From Pedobacter sp. Bi126 (GTDB lineage Bacteria > Bacteroidota > Bacteroidia > Sphingobacteriales > Sphingobacteriaceae): a stretch of 64,000 bases of DNA. A program made the translations under genes and the position numbers. The DNA lies in the NCBI RefSeq assembly GCF_918698245.1, contig NZ_CAKKMS010000003.1, positions 620,001-684,000 on the forward strand, in the 5' to 3' direction. A model generated the notes under the pieces. The model made no database searches. It saw nothing but the letters and a program-made list of their open reading frames with translations, and was not told the DNA's origin. This document shows positions 43,324 to 52,404 of this stretch, piece after piece. How positions within the stretch are numbered: the first letter of the stretch is position 1; each line of letters starts with the position of its first letter.

Positions 43324-44457
43324 TTATTTTGAACCGCTTTCATTAATGGGTTCTGTTTTCATTTTATACTTGCTGGCATAGCTAGCTGCCATTTTTATAA
43401 ACCTGTTATAACCAGCTTCATCCTGCGCTATTTTATTTACCGCCGCAGCTGTTTTCATAAATTCAAGGCCGCTGTCTTCAGTAACAATGGCATCGGCCCA
43501 TTTACAGAAGAGCGTGGTAACCTCTTGGTTAAATCCTTTTTTAGCCAATAAAGTGCTATAAAGCGCATTAAAATGGTATTGATATAAAACTGGATTTTTT
43601 ATCGAGAATTTCAGAAAACCAACGGTATCTTTTTTCATTCCTAAGAAATATTTATTGCCCAAAGTTTGGAGGCATACTTTCCATGTTTTTTCTGTGAAGT
43701 ATTTTTTCTGGCCAGTTAAAAAGTCTTCAAAAGCAGTATCATTCAAATTTGTTTTCATTGCTTTGGCCAGCCTTTGATTCAATCCGTAATCTATCACTGG
43801 TTGTAAAACTTCTTCACCATAAAGTGAGGCATATCCATTATAATCGGCAAAAATGGTTTCAATAGCCTTTTCATCTGCCGATCTGGTAACCAGATAAGGC
43901 AACAAGGCATTCTCAGCCTTAAAGTTTTTTAAAGTATCGCTATAGGTTGCTAAGATAGCTGGGGTTATTCCCTTCCTGGTTTTACAGAATTCTACATAAA
44001 ACGACGGATATTTTTTTTCATCATATTGTGTAGAAAAACCAGTTAAAAACTTCTGTTGATTTGCTTTTTGGCGCGCATCGGCAAACAATGCGAGCAAATT
44101 CCCCGGATCTTTGTAGCCAGATGATGAGCTGATTAATTTTCCATCACTGTTTAACACCAGGAAAGTTGGGAATCCATTTAAAATATGCTGCACTTTTAAG
44201 GTATCGCCAAGCTTATCCTTAAAAATATCTACTTTGAGCATTAGGAAATTTTTGTCCATTTCTGCTTTAACAAGCACATTTGGAAAAACATTTTCATCCA
44301 TTTGAGCACATGGGATACAGCCTGTGAAATAACAATCAACAAAAATGAGTTTATTTTCTTTTTTGGCTTGTTTCAATACGCTGTTTAAGGATTGATTTTG
44401 TGCCAGACAGCCTATAACAGCGAACATCAGACAAATAGTATGGATTATTTTTTTCAT
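43324..44457 (-). CDS. Secreted thioredoxin-domain protein with CIPC active site
   Basis: This 377-residue exported protein has a signal peptide (MKKIIHTICLMFAVIGCLA), then a thioredoxin domain at about 22-140 with the active site FTGCIPCAQMDENVF (Cys47, Cys50) and the cis-Pro loop ILNGFPTFLVLNSDG. The remainder, about 150-377, is helical with TPR-like spacing and no motif that I recognise. The layout resembles DsbD-gamma or DUF255-like secreted thioredoxins of Bacteroidota. It is the last gene of a unit with an aspartyl protease (4-base spacing) and a TlpA protein, so it probably handles disulfides of the same substrate. Confidence 0.85.
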   Translation of the reverse strand: MKKIIHTICLMFAVIGCLAQNQSLNSVLKQAKKENKLIFVDCYFTGCIPCAQMDENVFPNVLVKAEMDKNFLMLKVDIFKDKLGDTLKVQHILNGFPTFLVLNSDGKLISSSSGYKDPGNLLALFADARQKANQQKFLTGFSTQYDEKKYPSFYVEFCKTRKGITPAILATYSDTLKNFKAENALLPYLVTRSADEKAIETIFADYNGYASLYGEEVLQPVIDYGLNQRLAKAMKTNLNDTAFEDFLTGQKKYFTEKTWKVCLQTLGNKYFLGMKKDTVGFLKFSIKNPVLYQYHFNALYSTLLAKKGFNQEVTTLFCKWADAIVTEDSGLEFMKTAAAVNKIAQDEAGYNRFIKMAASYASKYKMKTEPINESGSK

Positions 44458-44461
44458 AAAT

Positions 44462-45958
44462 CTATTTTTTGGTTATTGAGATATTTTGTTTTTCTCCATT
44501 TGCGGTGTAGGCAATTTTGAAGCTTTTGCCAGAGGGTGCTGCTAAAACCGCAAGCATTTTCTTGCTGTCTTTAAGCAGAACTGATGCGGCGACGCCATCA
44601 ATACTTTCAATTGTCTGCCCCGCTTTTAATGTTTCGCTTTCAACCGGAGCAACCACACTTAACAACTTTAATTTTCCATCCTGATCGAAGCCGAATAAAT
44701 AAGCGCCCAAAACAAAATCGTTAGGGAAATTTAACGTATGGTTCGGGACGAAATGGATTTCCTTTTTCTGCAGATTAATGGTGAAATTATAACGCCCTAT
44801 GGTTCTGATACCGATTGATCCATCAAAGCCCGGATTCCAGTTTTCGCTCTGGCCACCTCCGGCCATGAGGGTAACCGGAAAATCGGCTAGCTTAGGCATA
44901 TTTGAAAAAGAAAACGATGCTGCCCTGCCGCTGTAGGTAGGTGTGCTGATACCCATGCTGGTTGTGGTACCATTATATTCGGGTTTAAAACCACTTACCA
45001 ATAGTTTATTCTTTTTTACAAATGGCCTGAAACAAATGAGATTATATGCCGCACCGGTATCGAAAACAAATTCGCCTGCATGTTCCTGGCCAGGTATTAT
45101 GCTTATCTCACCCGGAATAATAAACAACCCGGCAGGCACGATAACCGGAACCGATTTCCCCTGGTCTTGGTACTCGTAATCGCCAAAATTATAAAGTGAA
45201 AGTTCTTTTTTATCGAAATCTACTTTGGTAATGTAGTTTTTGGCAATACTATTGCCAATGATGCCATCGCTTCCTTTGTGCATTTCAGGGAAAATAGCAA
45301 AGCTTTGGTTTTTTAAAAAGAATGTATCCAGCTTGATGGTGTTTCCCTCTGAAACAGATATTTGCATATTCCCGCCCACTACAGATGTACTTTGCTGGCG
45401 GGTAGCTTTTATACCTACAGAATCGGCAAGGGCTTTGGTAATGGCCATTCCATCTGCTCCGGTATCAAAAAGCAGTTTTAGCGGTCGCTGGCTATTGTTT
45501 ACCTTAACTGTTAAAATGACAGAACCATCTTGTACTTCGAAGGGGATTTTAGCAATCAATACCGATTTTTTATACCGGTTCATGCCATAAAGTTGGTCGA
45601 AAATATCAGCGTAGAGAAGTTTGTACTGCGCGTCGGTAAAAATAAAGCTTTCTTTGCCTGCCTTTCCTTTGTTAAACGGAAATACGGTAAGTTGAATATT
45701 TTCGTTTTGTTTTGCCTCACTTTTCAATTGTAGCGAATCGCAGGCGTAACGCTCCACAATAGCTTTTAACATCTTATCGGTTGAGGGTCTGGAATAAGCA
45801 GCAACAGAAAATTTGGCGCTTAAACTCTCCATTACAGGGTCAATAGATTTTTGAGCGAACATTTTGTTCAAGCTTTCGATTGTCGTTTTGGCGTTTTGTG
45901 CCTGCACGTTTAGCGCCGATACCAAGACGCTCAAAAACAGTATTGCTTTAATTTTCAT
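44462..45958 (-). CDS. Secreted two-lobed aspartyl protease with PDZ-like tail
   Basis: The start at 45958 gives a signal peptide (MKIKAILFLSVLVSALNVQA) and 498 residues. Two retropepsin-like lobes are seen: PLKLLFDTGADGMAITKALADSVG with Asp165, and GEFVFDTGAAYNLICF with Asp300; both keep the DTG triad, so a single-chain active protease is plausible. The C-terminal 90 residues (KLLSVVAPVESETLKAGQTIESIDGVAASVL) resemble a PDZ domain. It lies between TlpA and thioredoxin genes with gaps of 19 and 4 bases. The target is unknown; processing of an imported or surface peptide fits the context. Confidence 0.88.
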   Translation of the reverse strand: MKIKAILFLSVLVSALNVQAQNAKTTIESLNKMFAQKSIDPVMESLSAKFSVAAYSRPSTDKMLKAIVERYACDSLQLKSEAKQNENIQLTVFPFNKGKAGKESFIFTDAQYKLLYADIFDQLYGMNRYKKSVLIAKIPFEVQDGSVILTVKVNNSQRPLKLLFDTGADGMAITKALADSVGIKATRQQSTSVVGGNMQISVSEGNTIKLDTFFLKNQSFAIFPEMHKGSDGIIGNSIAKNYITKVDFDKKELSLYNFGDYEYQDQGKSVPVIVPAGLFIIPGEISIIPGQEHAGEFVFDTGAAYNLICFRPFVKKNKLLVSGFKPEYNGTTTSMGISTPTYSGRAASFSFSNMPKLADFPVTLMAGGGQSENWNPGFDGSIGIRTIGRYNFTINLQKKEIHFVPNHTLNFPNDFVLGAYLFGFDQDGKLKLLSVVAPVESETLKAGQTIESIDGVAASVLLKDSKKMLAVLAAPSGKSFKIAYTANGEKQNISITKK

Positions 45959-45977
45959 TTTATCTGAGTTGGTGGAT

Positions 45978-47159
45978 TTAAAATCCATAAATTTTTTCGA
46001 GGGCCTGGTCAATATCATCAGTAGCACTCGAGGTAATACGGAGTATTATTTTACCCTCGCTGCTGAGCAGTATCTTGGTTGGAAAAGCCACAATGTTATA
46101 GTCTTTTACCAAATTCTGCTTATCCATATCCTCATTATTAAGCACATTGATATAGGTGAGTCCATCTTCTTCAATAGCCTTAAGCCAGGCTGTGCGTGCC
46201 TCGCTAAGTAATTTTTTCTGCTCTTGTGCTATGGCTATAATTTCAAAACCTTTGGATTGGTATTTTGCGTATAATGCCTTAAGATGTGGGTTACTGGCTC
46301 GGCAAGGCCCGCACCAGCTGCCCCAAAAATCGAGCAGTACAGTCTTTCCCTTAAAATCAGCCAAATTGATGGTTTTGCCATGATTGTCGGTTTTCTGAAA
46401 ACCAATGGCATCCGATCCTTCAGGAGTAGCACTTATTTTTTTGATGTATGCCTTGATTCTCTCTGCGATAGGATGGTTTTTATATTTGGACGATAAACTG
46501 TTCCACGTGGAAATAAAATCGCCTGCGGTATACAGGTTTTGCATTCGGGTTAATAAAAATACAGAAGCAAAGGCATCCCGATGGTTTTTAACAAAGTCGC
46601 GCTTTACGTTAACCAATTTTCTGTTTATTGCAGTAGCCTCAGCGCCAAGCGCCTTTGATTGCGCCGCATTCGTGTTTTTTTCTCCATTAAAAAGCAACTG
46701 CATAATTTCGTAATTACGCATTTCCTCTTTTTTTACCAGCTGTTTATAGCTGTCAAACACATTGTTTTCTTCATCGCCGCTTACCTTTGCAAACTGAACC
46801 AATAAGGCATCGCCAGTTATTTTAATCCCTTTATCGAAAACGAATAAATCAAGAACGGGAGATGGATTCGAAACGGTTTTGTCATTGTTCGTAGCATTTA
46901 AACCCCTTGATACCGAAACATCAAAACGGGCAATGGCTGGTTTTTGCAAGCGGGGTACCTTTAAAGAAAAAATATCGTTAATGGCATTTGCTCTATAACT
47001 TCTCGATACACCAGCATCATCAGCAAAAGAAATCCAAACCGATTTATTTCCCAGGCCTTTAAGTTGCCCGCTAATTTGTATACTATCATTCTGGCAATAG
47101 GCTTTGGGTAAAAAAAAGAGCAAAAGCGTAGCCAGCAATAGTTTTTTTATTGTTATCAT
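45978..47159 (-). CDS. TlpA-family thiol-disulfide oxidoreductase (second copy)
   Basis: This exported 393-residue protein has a signal peptide (about 1-22, ending KAYCQ). A beta-rich N-terminal domain (about 25-115, ISGQLKGLGNKSVWISFADD) resembles the DUF4369 type. A helical linker follows, then a TlpA/AhpC-TSA domain (about 250-393) with WGSWCGPCRASNP (Cys283, Cys286) and the loop NIVAFPTKILLSSEGKIIL. Such proteins reduce or rearrange periplasmic disulfides. The gene starts 54 bases after the stop of the first TlpA gene; a hairpin terminator sits between them, so it may have its own promoter or be expressed at a lower level. Confidence 0.9.
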   Translation of the reverse strand: MITIKKLLLATLLLFFLPKAYCQNDSIQISGQLKGLGNKSVWISFADDAGVSRSYRANAINDIFSLKVPRLQKPAIARFDVSVSRGLNATNNDKTVSNPSPVLDLFVFDKGIKITGDALLVQFAKVSGDEENNVFDSYKQLVKKEEMRNYEIMQLLFNGEKNTNAAQSKALGAEATAINRKLVNVKRDFVKNHRDAFASVFLLTRMQNLYTAGDFISTWNSLSSKYKNHPIAERIKAYIKKISATPEGSDAIGFQKTDNHGKTINLADFKGKTVLLDFWGSWCGPCRASNPHLKALYAKYQSKGFEIIAIAQEQKKLLSEARTAWLKAIEEDGLTYINVLNNEDMDKQNLVKDYNIVAFPTKILLSSEGKIILRITSSATDDIDQALEKIYGF

Positions 47160-47179
47160 ATACGTAAGAAATGTAAAAA

Positions 47180-47206
47180 GCTTTGCCGCCGATATAGCGG
47201 CAAAGC
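47180..47206 (-). terminator. Hairpin between the two TlpA genes
   Basis: GCTTTGCCGC and GCGGCAAAGC form a perfect 10-bp stem with a 7-base loop, followed on the minus strand by TTTTTA. It lies just after the first TlpA stop and may terminate or attenuate the upstream SusCD transcript. Confidence 0.75.
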
Positions 47207-47212
47207 AATGAC

Positions 47213-48595
47213 CTAATTGGCCAAAGTTTTTTGCAATAATGCTTTTAACTCTGGCTGAGAAGGACGGGGTGAATCAACGGTTACAATTTTGCCCTGTTTA
47301 TCGAAAACCAAAAAACGGGGAATGGCATTAATTTTATAATATTTAGAAAACTCATTAGCTGGTCCGCCGGCAAAAAGCTGTAAGCCGCCCAAATTTTCAT
47401 CCTTGATCATTTTAAGCCACTTTTCTTTATCCTTTTCTGCATCGGTAGATAAGCTGATAATCTGAACATCTGTCCCTTTCATTTCTTCTTCCAGTTTTTT
47501 AAGAAATGGGATTTCAGCTTTACAAGGTCCGCACCAGGTTGCCCAGGTATCAACCAACACCACTTTTCCCTTAAAATCTTTCATGCTATACACTTTACCG
47601 GTATTATCTGCATAAGAAAATTCGTAAGCATCGGTACCTGGTTTATAGGTTAACAAAGGGTTCATAATGTTACTGCTACGCTCTTTTTGTGCTTTGGTAA
47701 TCACGTATTTATCATATTTTGCCATTAAGGTTTGATAATCACCTATTGTTTTATATCCTGCTGCATTATCTAAAGCCAGGTCTCCTTTTAAGGTATCGTT
47801 CGGAACAAAAGAAGCAAAAAGGTCTACACCTTCAACCCCTCTTTTATAGGCTTTTCCCTGCTGGCGCATATTTACACTGATGATGGCAGATAGCGTACGG
47901 AAACCCCATGGATAAGTATAAACTTTATTGGTTGTTTTGGCAAAATCTTCTGCTTTTATGGTGCTATAAAAATTGCTGTACTCTTCTACCGAAGGGTGGG
48001 CAGATCGGGGAGTATTCAAGAAATTGGTTGCATAACTGGCTAAATCCCATACCATTATTGCCTTAATTTCCTTATCGAATTTAACGTTGCCGGTTGCCTT
48101 TCCATTTAAGAAAGTTTTACTCTTGGCCACAATTTCTTCTTGTTCCGGAAAATAATCAACAAAAGTACTCTGCACTTTCATAAAGTTGATGGCCTTTTGC
48201 TCTAACGGAAAAGTTAAATCGTGCCACTGGGTTAATACCACATTTTCTTTTGAGTTTAGTTTTCCGGTTAACACATAACTAGAATCCAATAGATTTACAG
48301 ATAGTTGTTCCCCTCCCTTAAAATAGAATTTATAGTTATCATTAGGCCCGTTTTCGTTACCAGTACCGATTACGTATAAACCTTCGTATTCAGGGTAGAA
48401 TAAAAAACCAAACTGGCCTGTAGCAGCTGGGGTTGTATTGGCAATTTCTACACTCTTACCATCCTTTACTTTAAACAGTTTTACAGCTGATGATCTTTTC
48501 TTTTTTAAGAGCCCTTTTACCTCTACTGGCTGTTGTGCCATTGCAGATATGGTTGCGATGCACAAAAGCGTGCTTAATAATGCTTTAATTTTCAT
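47213..48595 (-). CDS. TlpA-family thiol-disulfide oxidoreductase (first copy)
   Basis: This exported 460-residue protein has a signal peptide (MKIKALLSTLLCIATISAMA), an N-terminal beta domain (about 22-115, VEVKGLLKKKRSSAVKLFKVKDG), a helical middle (about 120-310), and a C-terminal thioredoxin-like domain with WATWCGPCKAEIPFLKKLEEE (Cys355, Cys358) and the cis-Pro loop NAIPRFLVFDKQGKIV. It follows the PKD-like lipoprotein gene by 37 bases and is probably the last gene of the SusCD transcript before the hairpin at 47180. It is a candidate disulfide reductase for cargo entering through the adjacent SusCD pair. Confidence 0.9.
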   Translation of the reverse strand: MKIKALLSTLLCIATISAMAQQPVEVKGLLKKKRSSAVKLFKVKDGKSVEIANTTPAATGQFGFLFYPEYEGLYVIGTGNENGPNDNYKFYFKGGEQLSVNLLDSSYVLTGKLNSKENVVLTQWHDLTFPLEQKAINFMKVQSTFVDYFPEQEEIVAKSKTFLNGKATGNVKFDKEIKAIMVWDLASYATNFLNTPRSAHPSVEEYSNFYSTIKAEDFAKTTNKVYTYPWGFRTLSAIISVNMRQQGKAYKRGVEGVDLFASFVPNDTLKGDLALDNAAGYKTIGDYQTLMAKYDKYVITKAQKERSSNIMNPLLTYKPGTDAYEFSYADNTGKVYSMKDFKGKVVLVDTWATWCGPCKAEIPFLKKLEEEMKGTDVQIISLSTDAEKDKEKWLKMIKDENLGGLQLFAGGPANEFSKYYKINAIPRFLVFDKQGKIVTVDSPRPSQPELKALLQKTLAN

Positions 48596-48632
48596 TGGTT
48601 TAATTTGTATGTTTTTAATGCAGTGTTTTTGT

Positions 48633-50156
48633 TTAGCGTTCTCTATAGGTTAAACTCTTAATTTTTCCGAAACCGCTATAATTGGCATATGGTACCAAAT
48701 CGCCGTTTACAGGTGGAACCGTATAAGTGCTAAGGCTTCCGTTCTGCCCCTCAGGCAATGCCGGATCATATGATGCAACCATTAACTTATTTGAGTCTTT
48801 ATATTTTGTGGTATTCTTAAATTCATAAAACTGTAAGAAAGAAATTCTCTTAGTTCCCATATCGAGCATCAGTTTGGCCGATTTTAAAGACATATCGTAT
48901 TCGTAAACTTTACTGCCAACGGTATAGAAAATATAACCCAAATCTGGATTCACAGCATATAATTCTGCATTTGCAAAATCTGTGGCTAAAATTTCTGCAT
49001 AGTAAGATTGTGCATTGTTACCACTGTTAAATCGGGTCAGATAGCGTTTTGATGAGTTGGGATCTTTGAGTACACTAAACACCTCGCCGCCATTAAACGC
49101 TACCCATTGCATATAAATTAAATCCATCCCGGTTGAGAAATTGAATAATTTCTGTGCATCCGGAGGGTTTGGCAATGTTGTACAAGTTGCTGCCGAACCT
49201 ACGTGTTTTACAAACCTACGGTTGGTAATGTCGTAAAATATAGCGTGGGCATTTGCAACAACAGCTGGGTTTCCTCCAACAAAAGGAGCAACCTTAAATC
49301 CTTTTTGTTCGGCTGTTATGTAATTTATAGGAGCAGAATAATATATGTTCTGTACACGCTCATAGTAATAAGCGTCCTGGTTTCCGATCATATATGCGGA
49401 GCTGCCTCCACGTTGTTTAATAACATCTGCATAAAACCCCTCAGGAACATTTCCATACATCTCATAAGTTAGGCCCATGGTTTTTGTCCATTTAAATGTA
49501 TTAGGATCAACCTTTTGAGTACTTTTATCGGTACCAAAATAAACACCATAGCTAATTTGATCGGGCCCGACTAAAAGACCGGTGTTATAGGTATAAGCCA
49601 ATACAGGTTTTCCGTCTAGTTTTAGGTCTGAACTCGTTGTGGCCAATAAATCTATAATTACATCGAACGTACTGCTTGTATTTAACGATAGCATATCTAC
49701 TCTTGCTTTTCCCGATACATCGCACATCAACATCCAACCCTCATTTATCTCATTTACAACCTTTAACGTAAAAGGGTACCTAAATTTTACTCCCGTACTT
49801 TTATCAGTAACAGAATAATAAAATTGATAACTACCTGCAATAATTGTCATTTTTAAATCGAGGTTCCTTGTTGTGGCCAAAGTAAAGAGCTTAGAGCCTC
49901 CTACTCCATTTGGCCCGATGTAAGACCACTCGTAACTGTATTTAGATTCGTCTGCTCCAGCATCTTGTGTAAACTTCAAATCAGGCTTTAAAACAAATTG
50001 TTTGCTGTATACTGCGGTTAAATCTGGTGCGATACCGCTAACAGCTGATAGTTCATTTATATCATTGTAATTGTAATTGCCTATGTCCTTTTTACAAGCG
50101 CTAAATGTGCCTATAATACAAAGTGCAATGATCAATATGTATTTCTTGAAAGTCAT
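48633..50156 (-). CDS. PKD-like family lipoprotein
   Basis: This surface or periplasmic lipoprotein has about 507 residues, starting at the ATG at 50156 (MTFKKYILIIALCIIGTFSACKKD), with lipobox Cys near residue 22. Residues about 30-135 look like one PKD/Ig-like fold (KYSYEWSYIGPNGVGG, YQFYYSVTDKSTGVKFRYPF). The rest has propeller-like beta strands with no known motif (EGWMLMCDVSGKARVDMLS, FLQFYEFKNTTKYKD). I recognise it as the PKD-like family lipoprotein usually encoded after SusC, SusD and DUF4843. A substrate-binding accessory role is likely but not shown. Six bases upstream there is a second possible start. Confidence 0.82.
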   Translation of the reverse strand: MTFKKYILIIALCIIGTFSACKKDIGNYNYNDINELSAVSGIAPDLTAVYSKQFVLKPDLKFTQDAGADESKYSYEWSYIGPNGVGGSKLFTLATTRNLDLKMTIIAGSYQFYYSVTDKSTGVKFRYPFTLKVVNEINEGWMLMCDVSGKARVDMLSLNTSSTFDVIIDLLATTSSDLKLDGKPVLAYTYNTGLLVGPDQISYGVYFGTDKSTQKVDPNTFKWTKTMGLTYEMYGNVPEGFYADVIKQRGGSSAYMIGNQDAYYYERVQNIYYSAPINYITAEQKGFKVAPFVGGNPAVVANAHAIFYDITNRRFVKHVGSAATCTTLPNPPDAQKLFNFSTGMDLIYMQWVAFNGGEVFSVLKDPNSSKRYLTRFNSGNNAQSYYAEILATDFANAELYAVNPDLGYIFYTVGSKVYEYDMSLKSAKLMLDMGTKRISFLQFYEFKNTTKYKDSNKLMVASYDPALPEGQNGSLSTYTVPPVNGDLVPYANYSGFGKIKSLTYRER

Positions 50157-50180
50157 AATCAATAATTTAAGGGATAGATT

Positions 50181-50942
50181 TTATTGAACAGAAGCACCCA
50201 TAATCATTTCTGATCCGTCGTCTTCGTAAATAGTTTTTCCGGCTGCTTTTTGATCGTTTAAATAACGCTGCATAAATTTACCATATGCAGTAAGCTCAGC
50301 AATCGACATAGAGGTGTCCATGTAAGCTGGATCTATACCCAATACTTGAACAATCAAACTCAGCTTTTTTCGGGTAAAAGTACCTAGATAGCCATCCAAC
50401 CACCTCCCCGGTTTTTTAATGATATCATTTACAAACCACCGGTATTTGATAAAGCTTAATCTTTGCCCGGTTGTGGCATTAATTAATTTATCTACCATAT
50501 CAGTACTAAAGTTTTCATTCGCCTCCAGCTTAAAAAACAGTGTAAAATTCTGAGCCTGCATATCTACAGTTTTATGAAATTTAATCTTTACCGTATCTTG
50601 AAGTTTATTCTTTTTGATGCTAAAAGTTTGAGGTAAAGCGTCATAATGTTTTCCTTCTATGGCGGTCGACACCGGATCCATTATTAATTTATAAGAACGG
50701 TCTTTATCACTCACTGTGCCGGTGGTTTTAATTACCATGTTTACTATTGAATCTGTATTCTTCGCTAAAGAAAAAGACATTACAGTAGAATCTCTTATTA
50801 CTTCACCGTTAAACGCGGGTAGCCTGCCGGCCTCATTAAAATATATATTGTTCTTACCGCTGTAGGTTTCCAGATTTTTTTTGCATGAATTTGCGAATAT
50901 CAGTATCAGTAAACCTGCAGTATAAAATTTAATTTCTTTCAT
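50181..50942 (-). CDS. DUF4843 domain lipoprotein
   Basis: This 253-residue lipoprotein has the lipobox ANSCKKN (Cys near 20). Its body fits DUF4843: YFNEAGRLPAFNGEV, SLAKNTDSIVNMVIKTTGTVSDKDRSYKLIMDP, TAIEGKHYDALPQTFSIKKNKLQDTVKIKFHK, and the basic C-terminal RWFVNDIIKKPGRWLDGYLGTFTRKKLSLI. Proteins of this family are recurrent neighbours of SusCD and PKD-like lipoproteins in Bacteroidota, and their job is unknown. Gaps to susD and to the PKD gene are 17 and 24 bases, which supports one transcript. Confidence 0.88.
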   Translation of the reverse strand: MKEIKFYTAGLLILIFANSCKKNLETYSGKNNIYFNEAGRLPAFNGEVIRDSTVMSFSLAKNTDSIVNMVIKTTGTVSDKDRSYKLIMDPVSTAIEGKHYDALPQTFSIKKNKLQDTVKIKFHKTVDMQAQNFTLFFKLEANENFSTDMVDKLINATTGQRLSFIKYRWFVNDIIKKPGRWLDGYLGTFTRKKLSLIVQVLGIDPAYMDTSMSIAELTAYGKFMQRYLNDQKAAGKTIYEDDGSEMIMGASVQ

Positions 50943-50959
50943 TGGATCAATCTTTTAGG

Positions 50960-52393
50960 TTAACGATATTGAGTTTCTGATAATGGAAGTGGTACTACAG
51001 GAACAATGGTTATATTCCCACTCCCCGTTCCATTTCCTACCGAGGTTACATTTCTACGTTTGTAGTAATAAAACAACTGTCCTTCGCCAAAAAATTCTTT
51101 TTGATATTCTTTTTGCAGCTCTGTATTTACATTCGCGGTGGTAGCAAGGTTCGCTAAGCCCCTGTTAAGACGTACCACATTCAATTGGTTAATACCATCC
51201 GATGCAACAGGTTCACATTCAGCAGCAATGAAATACATTTCGCTAATTTTTAAAAGTGGAATAGTAAATCTGAATGTTTTGGTTTTATCTACGATATCAG
51301 CATACTTATAAAAGGTCCTATAGCTTTTTATCCCTGTTGATGGGATCTGCCAATTTAAATTATATCTATAATCGCTTTCGTTAGATTCAAAAACCGTTGT
51401 TAATCTTGCCGCTGCAGGTGCTAAAATGTTACCCTCCGTAACTGAAGGATCAAATAAAGTAAGGTAATTGTTGTACAGCTGTGTATTCATTGTACCGAAT
51501 ATCATCTCTGTAGAAAATACACGATCGGGGTTTACTTTCTCGCTTAAAGCATTGGTGGTAGTCGTCCACTTAAATTTATCGGCTTGCTGTATAACTGATT
51601 TCGCTGCCGAAAGTGCAGATACTTTATCTCCCCGGTATAAGTGGGCTCTTGCCAACAAACCCTTTACAGCATAATAATTTAAGCGGTAGTTTCGACTATT
51701 GTTTACAAAATCGACCTCTGCATTTGCTGCCGGAGGATTAACACCCGAACTCGTAATGATGATATCATTTTTGAGTAATTCTTCCGCACGCTGAAGATCA
51801 CTCAAAACCTTTTGCATTACTTGATTGGCGGGCAAAAGTGGATTAATTTTCGATTGACTGTTTTCATAATAAGGAATAGATTGTTTAGTCGAATCTGCTG
51901 AGCTGTATTTAGGACCATAAAGGCGTAAAAGATCAAAGTGAAGTAAAGCCCGCATGGCCAAAGCTTCTCCCTTATAAAGAGATTCGGTTTTTGTATCCAA
52001 TACGCCGGTATATATTTCAAGATTTTCTAAAAAACTATTGATATTTAGAATCGTAGAATAGGCTTCCGTCCAAATAGCATCGAACTTGGTGGTTGCTGGC
52101 TTATCCCCGTAGGCATAAGAGGCAATTTTATATAAGCTATGCGTTGACGGCACATTATATCTTTGGGCTAAAATCTCTACTGTAGAAAGTGTAAGATTTT
52201 CTCCGTATAAATTAGATTTTGCCAGGTTAATATACAAGCCATTTAAAGCAGTATTTATTCCACCTTTACTTGCAAATACCTGGCTTTCTATAACCTTATC
52301 TTCTGGCTGAACGTTAAGGAATTTTTTGCAAGCACCCAGCAACAGTGACAATACAATTGCTGCTACAAATAATTTTATATAATTCTTTTTCAT
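50960..52393 (-). CDS. susD: SusD/RagB-family outer-membrane lipoprotein (locus 2)
   Basis: This 477-residue lipoprotein partner of the second SusC has the lipobox LLGACKKFLNV (Cys near residue 22). SusD features include FDAIWTEAYSTILNINSFLENLE, YKGEALAMRALLHFDLLRLYGPKY, LARAHLYRGDKVSALSAAKSV, LLKISEMYFIAAECEP, and YQKEFFGEGQLFYYYKRRN at the C-terminus. It starts 11 bases after susC. With no glycoside hydrolase in the operon, and protease and thiol enzymes instead, the substrate may be a peptide or a peptide-bound cofactor rather than a glycan; that is inference. Confidence 0.94.
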   Translation of the reverse strand: MKKNYIKLFVAAIVLSLLLGACKKFLNVQPEDKVIESQVFASKGGINTALNGLYINLAKSNLYGENLTLSTVEILAQRYNVPSTHSLYKIASYAYGDKPATTKFDAIWTEAYSTILNINSFLENLEIYTGVLDTKTESLYKGEALAMRALLHFDLLRLYGPKYSSADSTKQSIPYYENSQSKINPLLPANQVMQKVLSDLQRAEELLKNDIIITSSGVNPPAANAEVDFVNNSRNYRLNYYAVKGLLARAHLYRGDKVSALSAAKSVIQQADKFKWTTTTNALSEKVNPDRVFSTEMIFGTMNTQLYNNYLTLFDPSVTEGNILAPAAARLTTVFESNESDYRYNLNWQIPSTGIKSYRTFYKYADIVDKTKTFRFTIPLLKISEMYFIAAECEPVASDGINQLNVVRLNRGLANLATTANVNTELQKEYQKEFFGEGQLFYYYKRRNVTSVGNGTGSGNITIVPVVPLPLSETQYR

Positions 52394-52404
52394 CTATATA
52401 TTTA

